From: an uncultured Rhodospirillaceae bacterium
GTDB taxonomy: Bacteria; Pseudomonadota; Alphaproteobacteria; Dongiales; Dongiaceae
Reading direction: 5' to 3'
NCBI GenBank assembly: GCA_902826565.1
Contig: CADEFF010000002.1
Coordinates: forward strand, 1-64,000
DNA length: 64,000 nucleotides
Numbering within the stretch: the first letter of the stretch is position 1; each line of letters begins with the position of its first letter. Below the pieces are notes generated by a model. The model was not told the origin of the DNA. It was given only the letters and a program-made list of their open reading frames with translations, and searched no databases. The position numbers were made by a program, and so were the translations under genes. Below are positions 29,117-36,788 of the stretch, one piece after another.

Positions 29117-30267
29117 GGCCGGGCGGCCGTTTCGACGGCGGTGGCGACGGGCGCCTTGATCTCGACCTTGCTGCCGGGCTCGAGCCGGAGCTGGCCCTCG
29201 GTCACGACGCGCTCGCCGGGCTGCAGCCCGGTGGCGACGACCGTCTCGGCGCCGACCGTGCGGGCGACCGTGATCGGCCGCAGCTCCACGGTCGAGTCCG
29301 GGTGGATGACGAAGACGTAGCTGCCGTCCTGGCTGATCTGCACCGCGTCCGACGGCACCACGATCGCGGCCTCGTCGACCGAGAGCGTGACCACGACGTT
29401 CACATACTGCCCCGGCCAGAGCCGGTCGCTCGCGTTCGGGAAGGTCGCCTTCAGCGAAACCGTGTTGGTCGTCGGATCGACCTCGTTCTCGATGAAGGTC
29501 ACGCTGCCGGCCTGCGGTTCGTCCTCGCGGCCCGGGATCTTCGCGATCACCGGGAGCGTGCCCTTCGCCATCGCATCCTGGAGATCGCCCAGATGGCGCT
29601 GCGGGATGGCGAAGGAGACGTAGATCGGCTGAAGCTGGTTGATGGTCATCAGCGCGGTCACGTCGTTCGGCCGGATCGAGCTGCCGACCTTCGAGGCGAT
29701 CGTGCCGATCCGCCCGTCGATGGGCGCGCGGATCACGGTGTAGGAAAGCCGGATTCTGGCGGCTTCGAGCTGCGCTTCGTCGGCCGCGACGGTCGCCTTG
29801 GCCGCGGCGGTCGCGGCGGCGAGCTGGTCGAGCTGCTGACGCGAGGCGAAATCCTTGGCGGCGAGCGGCTGTAGACGTTCCTCGTCGCGCTGCGCGATAG
29901 CGAGGTTCGAGCGATCGCGCTCGAGCGTGGCTTCCGCGGTGCGGAGCTCAGCCTGGGCCTCCTGATCGTCGAGATTGAACAGGATTTCGCCGGCCTTTAC
30001 CTCCTGACCGTCCGCCACTTCCACCGACTCGATCACGCCGTCGATGCGCGAGCGCACGGCGACCGTGGAGATCGCCTGGACCCGACCGACCGTATCGATG
30101 TCGATCGGGATCGGCTTCTGGACGACATCGCCGGCGAGCACCGGCTCGACCGCCACCGGCAGGTCGGTCACGACCGCGGCATCGCTGCCGCTTTCCTCGA
30201 AATGGAAGTAATAGGCGGCCGCACCGATCAGGCCGAACAGGATCAGCAATAGGCCGAGGCGCTTCAT
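29113..30267 (-). CDS. RND efflux periplasmic adaptor (MFP/HlyD-like)
   Basis: A 384-residue membrane-fusion protein. A single N-terminal hydrophobic segment (LGLLLILFGLIGAAAYYF) anchors it in the inner membrane. It has the split lipoyl domain (DGVIESVEVADGQEVKAGE and SYTVIRAPIDGRIG), a coiled-coil hairpin (about 110-165), and beta-barrel and membrane-proximal parts (PLTVARTVG-like region near 325). It is the first gene of the two-gene efflux operon and bridges the pump to an outer-membrane channel. Palindromes 113-157 bases upstream may be regulator sites. Confidence 0.93.
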   Translation of the reverse strand: MKRLGLLLILFGLIGAAAYYFHFEESGSDAAVVTDLPVAVEPVLAGDVVQKPIPIDIDTVGRVQAISTVAVRSRIDGVIESVEVADGQEVKAGEILFNLDDQEAQAELRTAEATLERDRSNLAIAQRDEERLQPLAAKDFASRQQLDQLAAATAAAKATVAADEAQLEAARIRLSYTVIRAPIDGRIGTIASKVGSSIRPNDVTALMTINQLQPIYVSFAIPQRHLGDLQDAMAKGTLPVIAKIPGREDEPQAGSVTFIENEVDPTTNTVSLKATFPNASDRLWPGQYVNVVVTLSVDEAAIVVPSDAVQISQDGSYVFVIHPDSTVELRPITVARTVGAETVVATGLQPGERVVTEGQLRLEPGSKVEIKAPVATAVETAARP

Positions 30268-30379
30268 GCGCGAATCTCCGCCTCGGGGCCGCCGGTCGAT
30301 CCTGTCATCTGTCGCCCGCCTATCCGATCGGGCGCCCCTCCCTGTCGCGTGCTGCCACCCATGAAATAGAACTCTGGAG

Positions 30380-30424
30380 ATTGATATTCAATGTCCGTCG
30401 GCGGCGCGGGGGAACCGGTTCCCC
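30380..30424. promoter_or_regulatory. two palindromes upstream of the RND operon
   Basis: GGGGAACCGGTTCCCC at 30409-30424 is a perfect 16-bp palindrome, and ATTGATATTCAAT at 30380-30392 is a 5-3-5 inverted repeat. Both lie in the 270-base gap between the adaptor start (30267) and the dimethylformamidase gene. They look like repressor operators, but no local regulator gene is present to name the protein. Confidence 0.4.
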
Positions 30425-30537
30425 GCGGCATCGGCAATGATTTCACGCCGGTTGGCCGGCAATCCTTCGCCGCTCGGGGCGAATCATTCCGGAATTCGAT
30501 GACGGTTTTCGCAACATATTGGTATATCTAGATTAAT

Positions 30538-32817
30538 TCAGCAGTTTTCGTGCCCGGGGATGAGGAAGGGTGCGGGGTCGATGAAGCGCCGGAGCACATT
30601 CTCGGTGATGCGCGAGACGGGGTTGTCGCCGCGCCGATGCGCAAGGCTGCCGAGCCAGGAGATCGAGCCGGTCGAGAACACGGCCCCGCCCTGCGGCGTC
30701 TCGAAAAACACCATATCGGCGCGCAGATTGGCGTTCTGCCGCGCATCCATCATGGAGGTCACGTTGTTCACCTCCTCCGGCGAGGGATAGTAGCTGTCGG
30801 TGTGGTTCTCGGAGGAAGCCAGCACCAGCGCATGGGCGGGCGAGCCCTGGGCCGGATCGTAGCGGTCGAGCTCGATGCCGGCCGCGCCGCCGCCGACCGT
30901 GCCGAAATCGCCGATGATGTCGCCCTCGATGCCCTCGAAAACGAAAGCCGCACGCGGATCCGACGCGGCCGGCTTGCGCCGGTAATAGGAGCTGATGTCG
31001 AAGCCCTGCGAGATCATGCCGATGCCGGCGAGCGCATGGATCGGCCGGCCCATGCGCGACCACATCCCGCCATATTCGCCGGTGAAGCTGTGATAATACT
31101 CGCCGCCCTCGGCGACCCAGTCCCGGATGCCATCCTCGGCGCGGCGCAGCTCCATCGCACCCGGCAGCGTGCGGTGATAGGCGACGCGCCAGTAGAAGCC
31201 GTTGCCGCCGAGATACATCAGCCGCCCGCCGCGCTCGAGATAGGCGGCGAGCCCGTCATACATCTCCTTCGAATAATATTCGGGATGGCTGCCAGTCATC
31301 ACGGCGCGGTAGCGCGCGAGAAGCGACAGCCCTTCCTCGTGAAGGTCCTCGTCGGTGATGACGTCATAGGCGATGCCCTTCGCCTCGAGCCAGGCGATGA
31401 GGGCGAGATCGGCGTTGAACTGCCAGGGCGCGGTGCCAGCCGGGCCGATCCAGGAATTGGTCACGCCGGGACGGAAATTCAGGATCGGGCGCAGCCGCGA
31501 GCTGTAGGCGACGCCGCTGCCGTCGCTGTGGCGATCGTAGAGCGAGCTGCCGATCTCCGGATGATCGTTGAGCCAGAGATCGTTGGCGCCGAGCGCCGTC
31601 AGGTGATTCGAGAAAGCGTGCAGATAGCCGCCGCCCTCGAGCCCGGCGCGCTCGTTCGCGTAGGCGAGGTAGCTCGCCGTCGGCATCAGCACCACCGCCT
31701 CCGCCATGACGCTGCCGCGCCGGGGCCGCACGAAGAACGGGATGTATTCGGCCTCGCCGTCCGGCGCGGTCAGCTTCGCCGCATAGACGCCGCTGCGCAT
31801 CGTTTCCGGGACCAGCAGATCGAAATCCGGCTCCCAGCCCGCGTCATACATGTCGTCCGCATGGAAATGGATCGCGCCATAGTGATCGGGCGCCTTGGTC
31901 CAATCGAGTTCTTCGCCGGTCCAGTTGTGACCCTTCATGGCGCGGGTCGGCAGGTTGACGATCCGACCGTGGCGCCGGTTCGGCGAAATGTCGCGGATGC
32001 GGTCGGTCATGATGTCGCGCGAGAAATCCCAGGCCCCGACGACGGAAGCCGGGAATCCCGCCGCCGGACGGATCAGCGCCTGCATGGCGGCGCGATCGAG
32101 CGCGGCGCCAGCCACCCTCGGCGCATCGATCTTGCCGTCGAAATGGTGGCCGGCCACGAGCTTGCCGCCCGGCATGGCGGCGGTGTCGGCCGCGATGAGG
32201 AAGGGGACCCCGTTGCGCGCGGGCCGGGCATCGAGCTGCGCTTCCCTTGCGACGGGGCCCGAATCGGCGAGGATCTCGAGCGGCTCCTGATAGAGCCGGG
32301 CGATGCCGCTGCGCGCATCGAAGCTCGCCCCGACGAAGGCCCAGCGCCGGGAATGGAGCGTCACGCCGCTCGCGACCCGGACCGTGCGCGTCCCGCCGCC
32401 GATCTCGAGCGCGACCGCGCCATCCTCATCGAGGATCAGCGCATAGCCTCTGCGCTCGCCGGCGGAGAAACGCCCCAGCACCACCTGCCGACCCTGCCCG
32501 GGCCGGGTCGGCCAGATCATCGCCTGCAGCGTGAAGCTCTCGAGGGCGAAGCCGTCCCAATCGTCGATCACGGCGTAGGAGCCCGCGTGAAGCGGCTGAT
32601 GCCGGCCGCGATAGCGTCCCTGAAGCAGCGTTGCGACGGGCTCCTCGATGAAGCCGAAGCTCTCCGGATGCCGATCGCCGGAGATCAGCCGAACGATCGC
32701 GGCGTCATAGCTCTCCACCCCGTCGCAGCTCACCATGAATCGGATCTTCTCGCCGGGTGCGCGGCTGATCTCGTCCGCATAGCCCAGCATGCGCTTCTTC
32801 GGCAGGGCGTCGGTCAT
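30538..32817 (-). CDS. dmfA2: N,N-dimethylformamidase large (beta) subunit
   Basis: A 759-residue protein, very near the length of known DMFase beta subunits. DMFase hydrolyses N,N-dimethylformamide to dimethylamine and formate. The N-terminal half has a concanavalin-like jelly-roll (about 80-270: WDGFALESFTLQAMIW, HSRRWAFVGASFD), the C-terminal half the catalytic fold with MPTASYLAYANER and TGSHPEYYSKEM. The Paracoccus enzyme uses a mononuclear iron held by two Tyr and one Glu (Y399, Y440, E521); here Y386, Y427 and E513 (with H511 two residues before) keep the 41-residue Tyr-Tyr spacing, so they are the likely ligands. ATG 32817 overlaps the small-subunit stop (ATGA). Real substrate may be another amide. 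Confidence 0.87.
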   Translation of the reverse strand: MTDALPKKRMLGYADEISRAPGEKIRFMVSCDGVESYDAAIVRLISGDRHPESFGFIEEPVATLLQGRYRGRHQPLHAGSYAVIDDWDGFALESFTLQAMIWPTRPGQGRQVVLGRFSAGERRGYALILDEDGAVALEIGGGTRTVRVASGVTLHSRRWAFVGASFDARSGIARLYQEPLEILADSGPVAREAQLDARPARNGVPFLIAADTAAMPGGKLVAGHHFDGKIDAPRVAGAALDRAAMQALIRPAAGFPASVVGAWDFSRDIMTDRIRDISPNRRHGRIVNLPTRAMKGHNWTGEELDWTKAPDHYGAIHFHADDMYDAGWEPDFDLLVPETMRSGVYAAKLTAPDGEAEYIPFFVRPRRGSVMAEAVVLMPTASYLAYANERAGLEGGGYLHAFSNHLTALGANDLWLNDHPEIGSSLYDRHSDGSGVAYSSRLRPILNFRPGVTNSWIGPAGTAPWQFNADLALIAWLEAKGIAYDVITDEDLHEEGLSLLARYRAVMTGSHPEYYSKEMYDGLAAYLERGGRLMYLGGNGFYWRVAYHRTLPGAMELRRAEDGIRDWVAEGGEYYHSFTGEYGGMWSRMGRPIHALAGIGMISQGFDISSYYRRKPAASDPRAAFVFEGIEGDIIGDFGTVGGGAAGIELDRYDPAQGSPAHALVLASSENHTDSYYPSPEEVNNVTSMMDARQNANLRADMVFFETPQGGAVFSTGSISWLGSLAHRRGDNPVSRITENVLRRFIDPAPFLIPGHENC

Positions 32818-33113
32818 GACAGCACCTCGCCCGTCCGCTCCTGCCAGAGCAGCTTGAAGACCGCCCACTCCGCCTCCTCCGGCGAGGAGAACACCTGGCC
32901 GGGGATCAGAGTGACGGGCGACATGCGGCGCGGCGTCTTGCGGGCGAGCCGCCATTCGCGATGCGGCACGGTGCAGACGAGGAGGTAAGGCGCATCGCCC
33001 TGACCGGTGCGGAGACGATTCAGCAGCAGGCGGAGATCGGGACTGTGGCGCCCGATGGGCGTGCGTCGAAATTCCTCGATGAGGTCGCGCCGCGACCGGT
33101 CGATCTCGTTCAT
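32814..33113 (-). CDS. dmfA1: N,N-dimethylformamidase small (alpha) subunit
   Basis: A 99-residue protein that begins MNEIDRSRRDLIEEFRRTPI and contains LLVCTVPHREWRLARKTPRR, LIPGQVFSSPEEAEWAVFKL. This fits the small DMFase subunit (about 130 residues in characterised enzymes), though shorter. ATG 33113 has GGGA just upstream; longer in-frame starts give only Arg-rich non-conserved sequence. It overlaps the large-subunit start by four bases, as expected for a fixed alpha/beta complex in the cytoplasm. The promoter must lie in the 193-base gap shared with the divergent M24 gene. Confidence 0.82.
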   Translation of the reverse strand: MNEIDRSRRDLIEEFRRTPIGRHSPDLRLLLNRLRTGQGDAPYLLVCTVPHREWRLARKTPRRMSPVTLIPGQVFSSPEEAEWAVFKLLWQERTGEVLS

Positions 33114-33306
33114 ATCCCGTCCCCTCTCCCGTCTCCCCCGGCGCTGCGGCCTCGACCCCGTCCGTCCGATGCGCCGGCCGGCCTGCCCGATGCGGATGGA
33201 CAGGACGCGGCCGAGGTGAGAATGATTTCCGGCCGCCTTTCTGGCAAGCGATCCGGTGGATCGCGTGAGGACGTGCGACAAAAGTGCAGGGAACCGAGGA
33301 CAGGCC

Positions 33307-34515
33307 GTGCAGCACTATATTCGCGAGCAGATCGACTGGCCGCAGCCCTTTCCGCCCGAGGAATATGCCGAGCGCCGGGCGCAGGTGCGGAAGGCGCTCG
33401 CCGCGAAGGACATCGCCGCGATCTATGTGACGACGCCGGCGAACCTGACCTGGCTCACCGGCTACGACATGATCTGGTATCATTCGGGAAATCTGACCGG
33501 GCTGCTGCTGCGCGCCGACCGCGACGACACCGTCTTCTTCGACTACCACACCCACAGCACGATCCTCTCCACCACGCCCGAGATCGGCAGAGTGGTCTGG
33601 CTCGAATACGCGCCCGCTGCGGCGGCCATCGAAACCATCGCGAAGACGATCGCGGAGGCCGGTCTCGCGAATGCGCGGATCGCGATCGAGCCGGGCGGCT
33701 ACTCGCCGGACGCGACCATCATGGAAGCGCTCGGCAAACGCCTCGCCGAGCAAGGCACGACCGCCGCGGAACCGCATCTCGTCGAGGAGCTGCGGCTCGT
33801 CAAATCGCCGAACGAGATCGCCGTCGTCCGGCAGGCGGCGCTGATCGCCGATGCCGCGATGGGCGCCGCGCGCGATGCGATCGGCGTCGGGGTCATGGAG
33901 ACGGAGATCGAGGCCGCGCTGATGCAGAGCCTCATGAAGGCAGGCGGCGGCTATCCCGGCATCCGCAGCATGATCGGCTCGGGGCCGCGCGCCGGCACCC
34001 ATCACAGCGCGCCGCAGCATCGCAAGATCAAGGCGGGCGACCTCGTCTTCATCGATTTCTGCGCCTCGCTGCATCGCTACCATGTCAACCTCAACCGGAC
34101 CTTCTCGCTCGGCGAACCCGACCGCCGCTGGACGGATTTGATGGATCGCTCGGCCGGCTGCATCGACGCGATCTGCGCCGGGATCAGGATCGGCGATCCC
34201 TGGAGCAAGGTCGCGATGCTCGGCAAGCGCTACGTCGAGGAGGCGGGGCTGCAGAAATACGTCTGGTGGGTGGGCGGCTACGCCCTCGGCATCGCGGTGC
34301 CGCCCGACTGGTGCGGCGCCTACTGGGTCGAGCCGCATGACGGGCTGCCCGACCGGCCGATCGAACCCGGCATGGTGTTCAATTTCGAGAACCAGTTCGA
34401 CGTCTGGGAGAACTGGCCCGGCGGCAGCGGCGCTGCCTGGATCGACACCCTCCTCGCGACGGAATCGGGCCTGCAGCCCCTTTCGAAGCTGCCCCGGACG
34501 CTCGTCACGGTCTGA
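33307..34515 (+). CDS. M24 (pita-bread fold) creatinase-like hydrolase lacking metal ligands
   Basis: A 402-residue protein with a creatinase N-terminal domain (about 30-150: AAIYVTTPANLTWLTGYDM) and a C-terminal pita-bread domain. The five metal ligands of M24 peptidases are mostly gone: the second Asp is Asn in YHVNLNRTF, the His of the GHG motif is absent in GGYALGIAVPPDW, and the last Glu is replaced in WIDTLLATESG; only D in FIDF and E in FNFENQF remain. This is the pattern of metal-independent creatinase relatives that cleave C-N bonds in small molecules. Start GTG 33307 follows GAGGACAGG; GTG 33256 is an alternative. It is divergent from dimethylformamidase and may share its regulation. 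Confidence 0.82.
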   Translation: MQHYIREQIDWPQPFPPEEYAERRAQVRKALAAKDIAAIYVTTPANLTWLTGYDMIWYHSGNLTGLLLRADRDDTVFFDYHTHSTILSTTPEIGRVVWLEYAPAAAAIETIAKTIAEAGLANARIAIEPGGYSPDATIMEALGKRLAEQGTTAAEPHLVEELRLVKSPNEIAVVRQAALIADAAMGAARDAIGVGVMETEIEAALMQSLMKAGGGYPGIRSMIGSGPRAGTHHSAPQHRKIKAGDLVFIDFCASLHRYHVNLNRTFSLGEPDRRWTDLMDRSAGCIDAICAGIRIGDPWSKVAMLGKRYVEEAGLQKYVWWVGGYALGIAVPPDWCGAYWVEPHDGLPDRPIEPGMVFNFENQFDVWENWPGGSGAAWIDTLLATESGLQPLSKLPRTLVTV

Positions 34516-34519
34516 CGGC

Positions 34520-34548
34520 GGATTTCCGCTTTCCGCGCGCGGAAATCC
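34520..34548 (+). terminator. stem-loop after creatinase-like gene
   Basis: GGATTTCCGC and GCGGAAATCC form a perfect 10-bp stem with a 9-base loop, starting five bases after the stop codon. No T-run follows, so termination is likely but not certain. Confidence 0.45.
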
Positions 34549-34809
34549 CCCCGGTTGCGACATCGGAAGGGCGGGCTCCGTCTGCCTCTTTCCGCACGCA
34601 GGGTTTCTTCCCATGGTTCGTGAAGAGGATTGCGAGCCGGTATGCGGCCTCGTCTCTCGTTATCGGCTGCGGGAGACGGGGTTCATCGCCGGGCTCGGGA
34701 ACGGGACCCCGGAAACCATCCCGATTTCCGGCGGAAGCCCCGCTCCAACCGATCACGGAACGCCCGCGCCGCTTCCTCGGTGGCCGGAAGGGGTTCCTGG
34801 GAGGAGACG

Positions 34810-35271
34810 ATGACGCGAGGATTCAGCCGATTTGCCCTGGCCGCGATGGCGCTCATCGGGGCGCTCTCGGTGGCGATCCCGGCGATGGCGGACGATGACG
34901 ACGACTGGCGCCGGCGCGAATGGAACGACGACGATAACCGCCGCTGGGGCCAGAATTATGGCCATGACTGGGGCCAGAACCACGACCGCAACTGGGGACA
35001 GAACTACGGCAACTGGAACCGCGATCGCGACCGCTGGAAGCAGGACGACGACCGCAATTGGGGCAACCGGAAGAACTGGGGCCACGATTGGAGCAACTGG
35101 GGCAATAACTGGCGCCGGAACGATCGGCCGCGCGCGCCGGTCTATTACTACAACACGCGCCCCGGCGGCGTCGTGATCCTGCCGCAACGACCGCAGTACT
35201 ACTACACGCCGCCGCCGACCTATTACGGACGGCCGTCGGTCTATTTCAATTTTCCGATCCGCATCGACTGA
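34810..35271 (+). CDS. secreted Trp/Asn/Asp/Arg-rich repeat protein
   Basis: A 153-residue protein I do not recognise. It has a clear Sec signal peptide (hydrophobic core FALAAMALIGALSVAIPAMA, cleavage before DDDDD). Residues about 35-105 are a low-complexity run of WGQN(Y/H)(G/D)-type units, with W-G-x-N recurring roughly every 7-8 residues and many Asp/Arg/His. A Pro/Tyr-rich tail (YYYNTRPGG, QYYYTPPPTYYG) ends in FNFPIRID, reminiscent of short periplasmic or outer-membrane RcnB-like/DUF-type proteins of alphaproteobacteria. GGGAGGAG before ATG 34810 fixes the start. Metal binding or an unfolded surface role is possible. A hairpin follows. Confidence 0.78.
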   Translation: MTRGFSRFALAAMALIGALSVAIPAMADDDDDWRRREWNDDDNRRWGQNYGHDWGQNHDRNWGQNYGNWNRDRDRWKQDDDRNWGNRKNWGHDWSNWGNNWRRNDRPRAPVYYYNTRPGGVVILPQRPQYYYTPPPTYYGRPSVYFNFPIRID

Positions 35272-35341
35272 CGAGGTTCCGACCGGGCGATCCGCCGGCT
35301 CGGCCTCGCAAGGGGAAGCCGGCGTTCGCCCTCGGCACGGG

Positions 35342-35378
35342 AGGCCTGTCCGCTCCAGCAGCCGGGAGGGGCAGGCCT
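35342..35378. terminator. terminator-like stem-loop between convergent genes
   Basis: AGGCCTGTCC (35342-35351) pairs with GGGCAGGCCT (35369-35378), 10 bp with one G-T pair and a 17-base loop, followed by TTTCC on the + strand. It lies between the repeat protein and the convergent MFS gene. Confidence 0.45.
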
Positions 35379-35403
35379 TTCCGCCATTCCGCGCCTTCGC
35401 GCC

Positions 35404-36576
35404 TCAGCCCACCGGAACCCTGACGAAGCCCTGCAGCGCCGCCGCGAGCACCAATGCCGCCGCCGCGACCAGCGACGGCAGCAGGAAGCTTCCCGTCACG
35501 TCGTGGGCATAGCCGGCGAAGCTCGGCCCCACGATCTGGCCGAGGCCGAAGGCGGCGGTCGCCAACGCCAGCCAGCGCCGCGGATCCCTTGCGCCGAGCC
35601 GCCGCGCGCCGAGGAGACCGAGGGCGGTTATCCCCATCATCGTGCCGCCGAGCAGCACGGCGCCGATCAGCACGGCGGCGGGCGCGTCCCACAGCACGCT
35701 CAAGGCCACGCCGAAGGCCTCGACGATGCAGGCAATCGCGAAGGCGACGGGCAGCCCGATGCGGACCGCCGCGCGGTTCCAGAACGCGACCGAAGGCACC
35801 GCCGCAAGCCCGACCGCGATCCATATATAGGGCTCGAGCGGCGCCAGGTTCGGCGTGCCGCGCACCAGATCGACGATGAAGGTCGCGGTGATGATGTAGC
35901 CGAAGCCGAAGAGCCCATAGGCGAGGATCAGCGCGCCGAGGCCCCGGCCGCCGGGACGCGCCGGCTCCGCGCGCGCCTGGGGCTCGGCGCCGCCGGGAAT
36001 GAGGACGGCAGCGATGAAGAGCGCCGCCAACGCTGCGACCGCGCTGTCGATCCACAGGCCGCGCCAGTCCGTTCCGGCGGTGGTGCTGGCCGAGACGATC
36101 GCGGCGGAAACCGCGATGCCGATGCCGACACCGGCGAAATGCACCGAGGAGAGGGAGGAGCGGCCCGCGGCGGCGAGCCGGTCCAATACCAGCGTCGAAG
36201 CGAATACCAGCACGAAGGCGCTCGCGATGCCGCCGGCGAAGCGCAAGGCGAGAAAGGCCGGCAGATCGCCGACATAGCCCATCGCGCCGGTGGTGAGCGC
36301 GCTCACCGCGAGCCCGCCGACGAGCCAGCCGCGCTTCGATCCGCGAATGACGGGGCTCGCCGCCAGCAGCGCACCCAGCAGATAGCCGATGAAGTTCGCC
36401 GAGGCGATGAGGCCGGCTTCGGCCTTGGAGAGGTCGAGCGCCGCGACCATGGCCGGCAGGATCGGCGTATAGACGAAGCGGCCGACGCCCATCGCCGCGG
36501 CCAGCGCCGCGAGCCCGCCGATCGCGAGGCGACAGGGATGGATCGCGGCGGAGCTCGGGGAAAGCGCGGAGGTCAG
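35404..36576 (-). CDS. YbfB/YjiJ family MFS transporter (start uncertain, possibly CTG)
   Basis: An inner-membrane transporter with about 12 hydrophobic segments. The family hallmark GVGRFVYTPILPAM is at the N-terminus, followed by GLIASANFIGYLLGALLAA and the SSVHFAGVGIGIAVSA stretch. The only ATG (36492) begins right at MGVGRF and would delete most of helix 1, while the 28 codons upstream (IHPCRLAIGGLAALAAA) are open and complete helix 1. CTG 36576, six bases after AAGGA, is the best-supported start. Substrate unknown; relatives are exporter-like or compound-uptake permeases. Confidence 0.82.
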   Translation of the reverse strand: MTSALSPSSAAIHPCRLAIGGLAALAAAMGVGRFVYTPILPAMVAALDLSKAEAGLIASANFIGYLLGALLAASPVIRGSKRGWLVGGLAVSALTTGAMGYVGDLPAFLALRFAGGIASAFVLVFASTLVLDRLAAAGRSSLSSVHFAGVGIGIAVSAAIVSASTTAGTDWRGLWIDSAVAALAALFIAAVLIPGGAEPQARAEPARPGGRGLGALILAYGLFGFGYIITATFIVDLVRGTPNLAPLEPYIWIAVGLAAVPSVAFWNRAAVRIGLPVAFAIACIVEAFGVALSVLWDAPAAVLIGAVLLGGTMMGITALGLLGARRLGARDPRRWLALATAAFGLGQIVGPSFAGYAHDVTGSFLLPSLVAAAALVLAAALQGFVRVPVG

Positions 36577-36716
36577 AGGCGATCCTTGAAGCCGGCCATG
36601 GGCGCGTCGAGCTCGCCAGCATAGCGCGATCCGCGGGATGCGCCGCGGAAGAAATCGCCAGGCCCGGCCGGCGCCGCGCCGCGCGGGGAGGATGGGCCCG
36701 CCCGATTGGCGCGCAT
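36573..36716 (-). CDS. possible 47-aa leader ORF coupled to the YbfB-like gene
   Basis: ATG 36716 to TGA 36573 encodes 47 residues (ends GELDAPMAGFKDRL) with no similarity I know. Its TGA overlaps the proposed CTG start of the transporter as CTGA, the same four-base coupling used elsewhere in the window. There is no clear ribosome site for ATG 36716, so it may be chance. Confidence 0.25.
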   Translation of the reverse strand: MRANRAGPSSPRGAAPAGPGDFFRGASRGSRYAGELDAPMAGFKDRL

Positions 36717-36788
36717 GCGGGAGCCGTGCTAGAAGCGCCGGCCGATTCGCCGCCGTTCCAGGGCGTCGCGGCCCTGCAAGGACCCCTC

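Noticed and set aside
32818..34614. Upstream extension of the dimethylformamidase large subunit to over 1,300 residues
   Set aside because: The extension has no similarity to the family, and ATG 32817 overlaps the small-subunit stop at the expected place.
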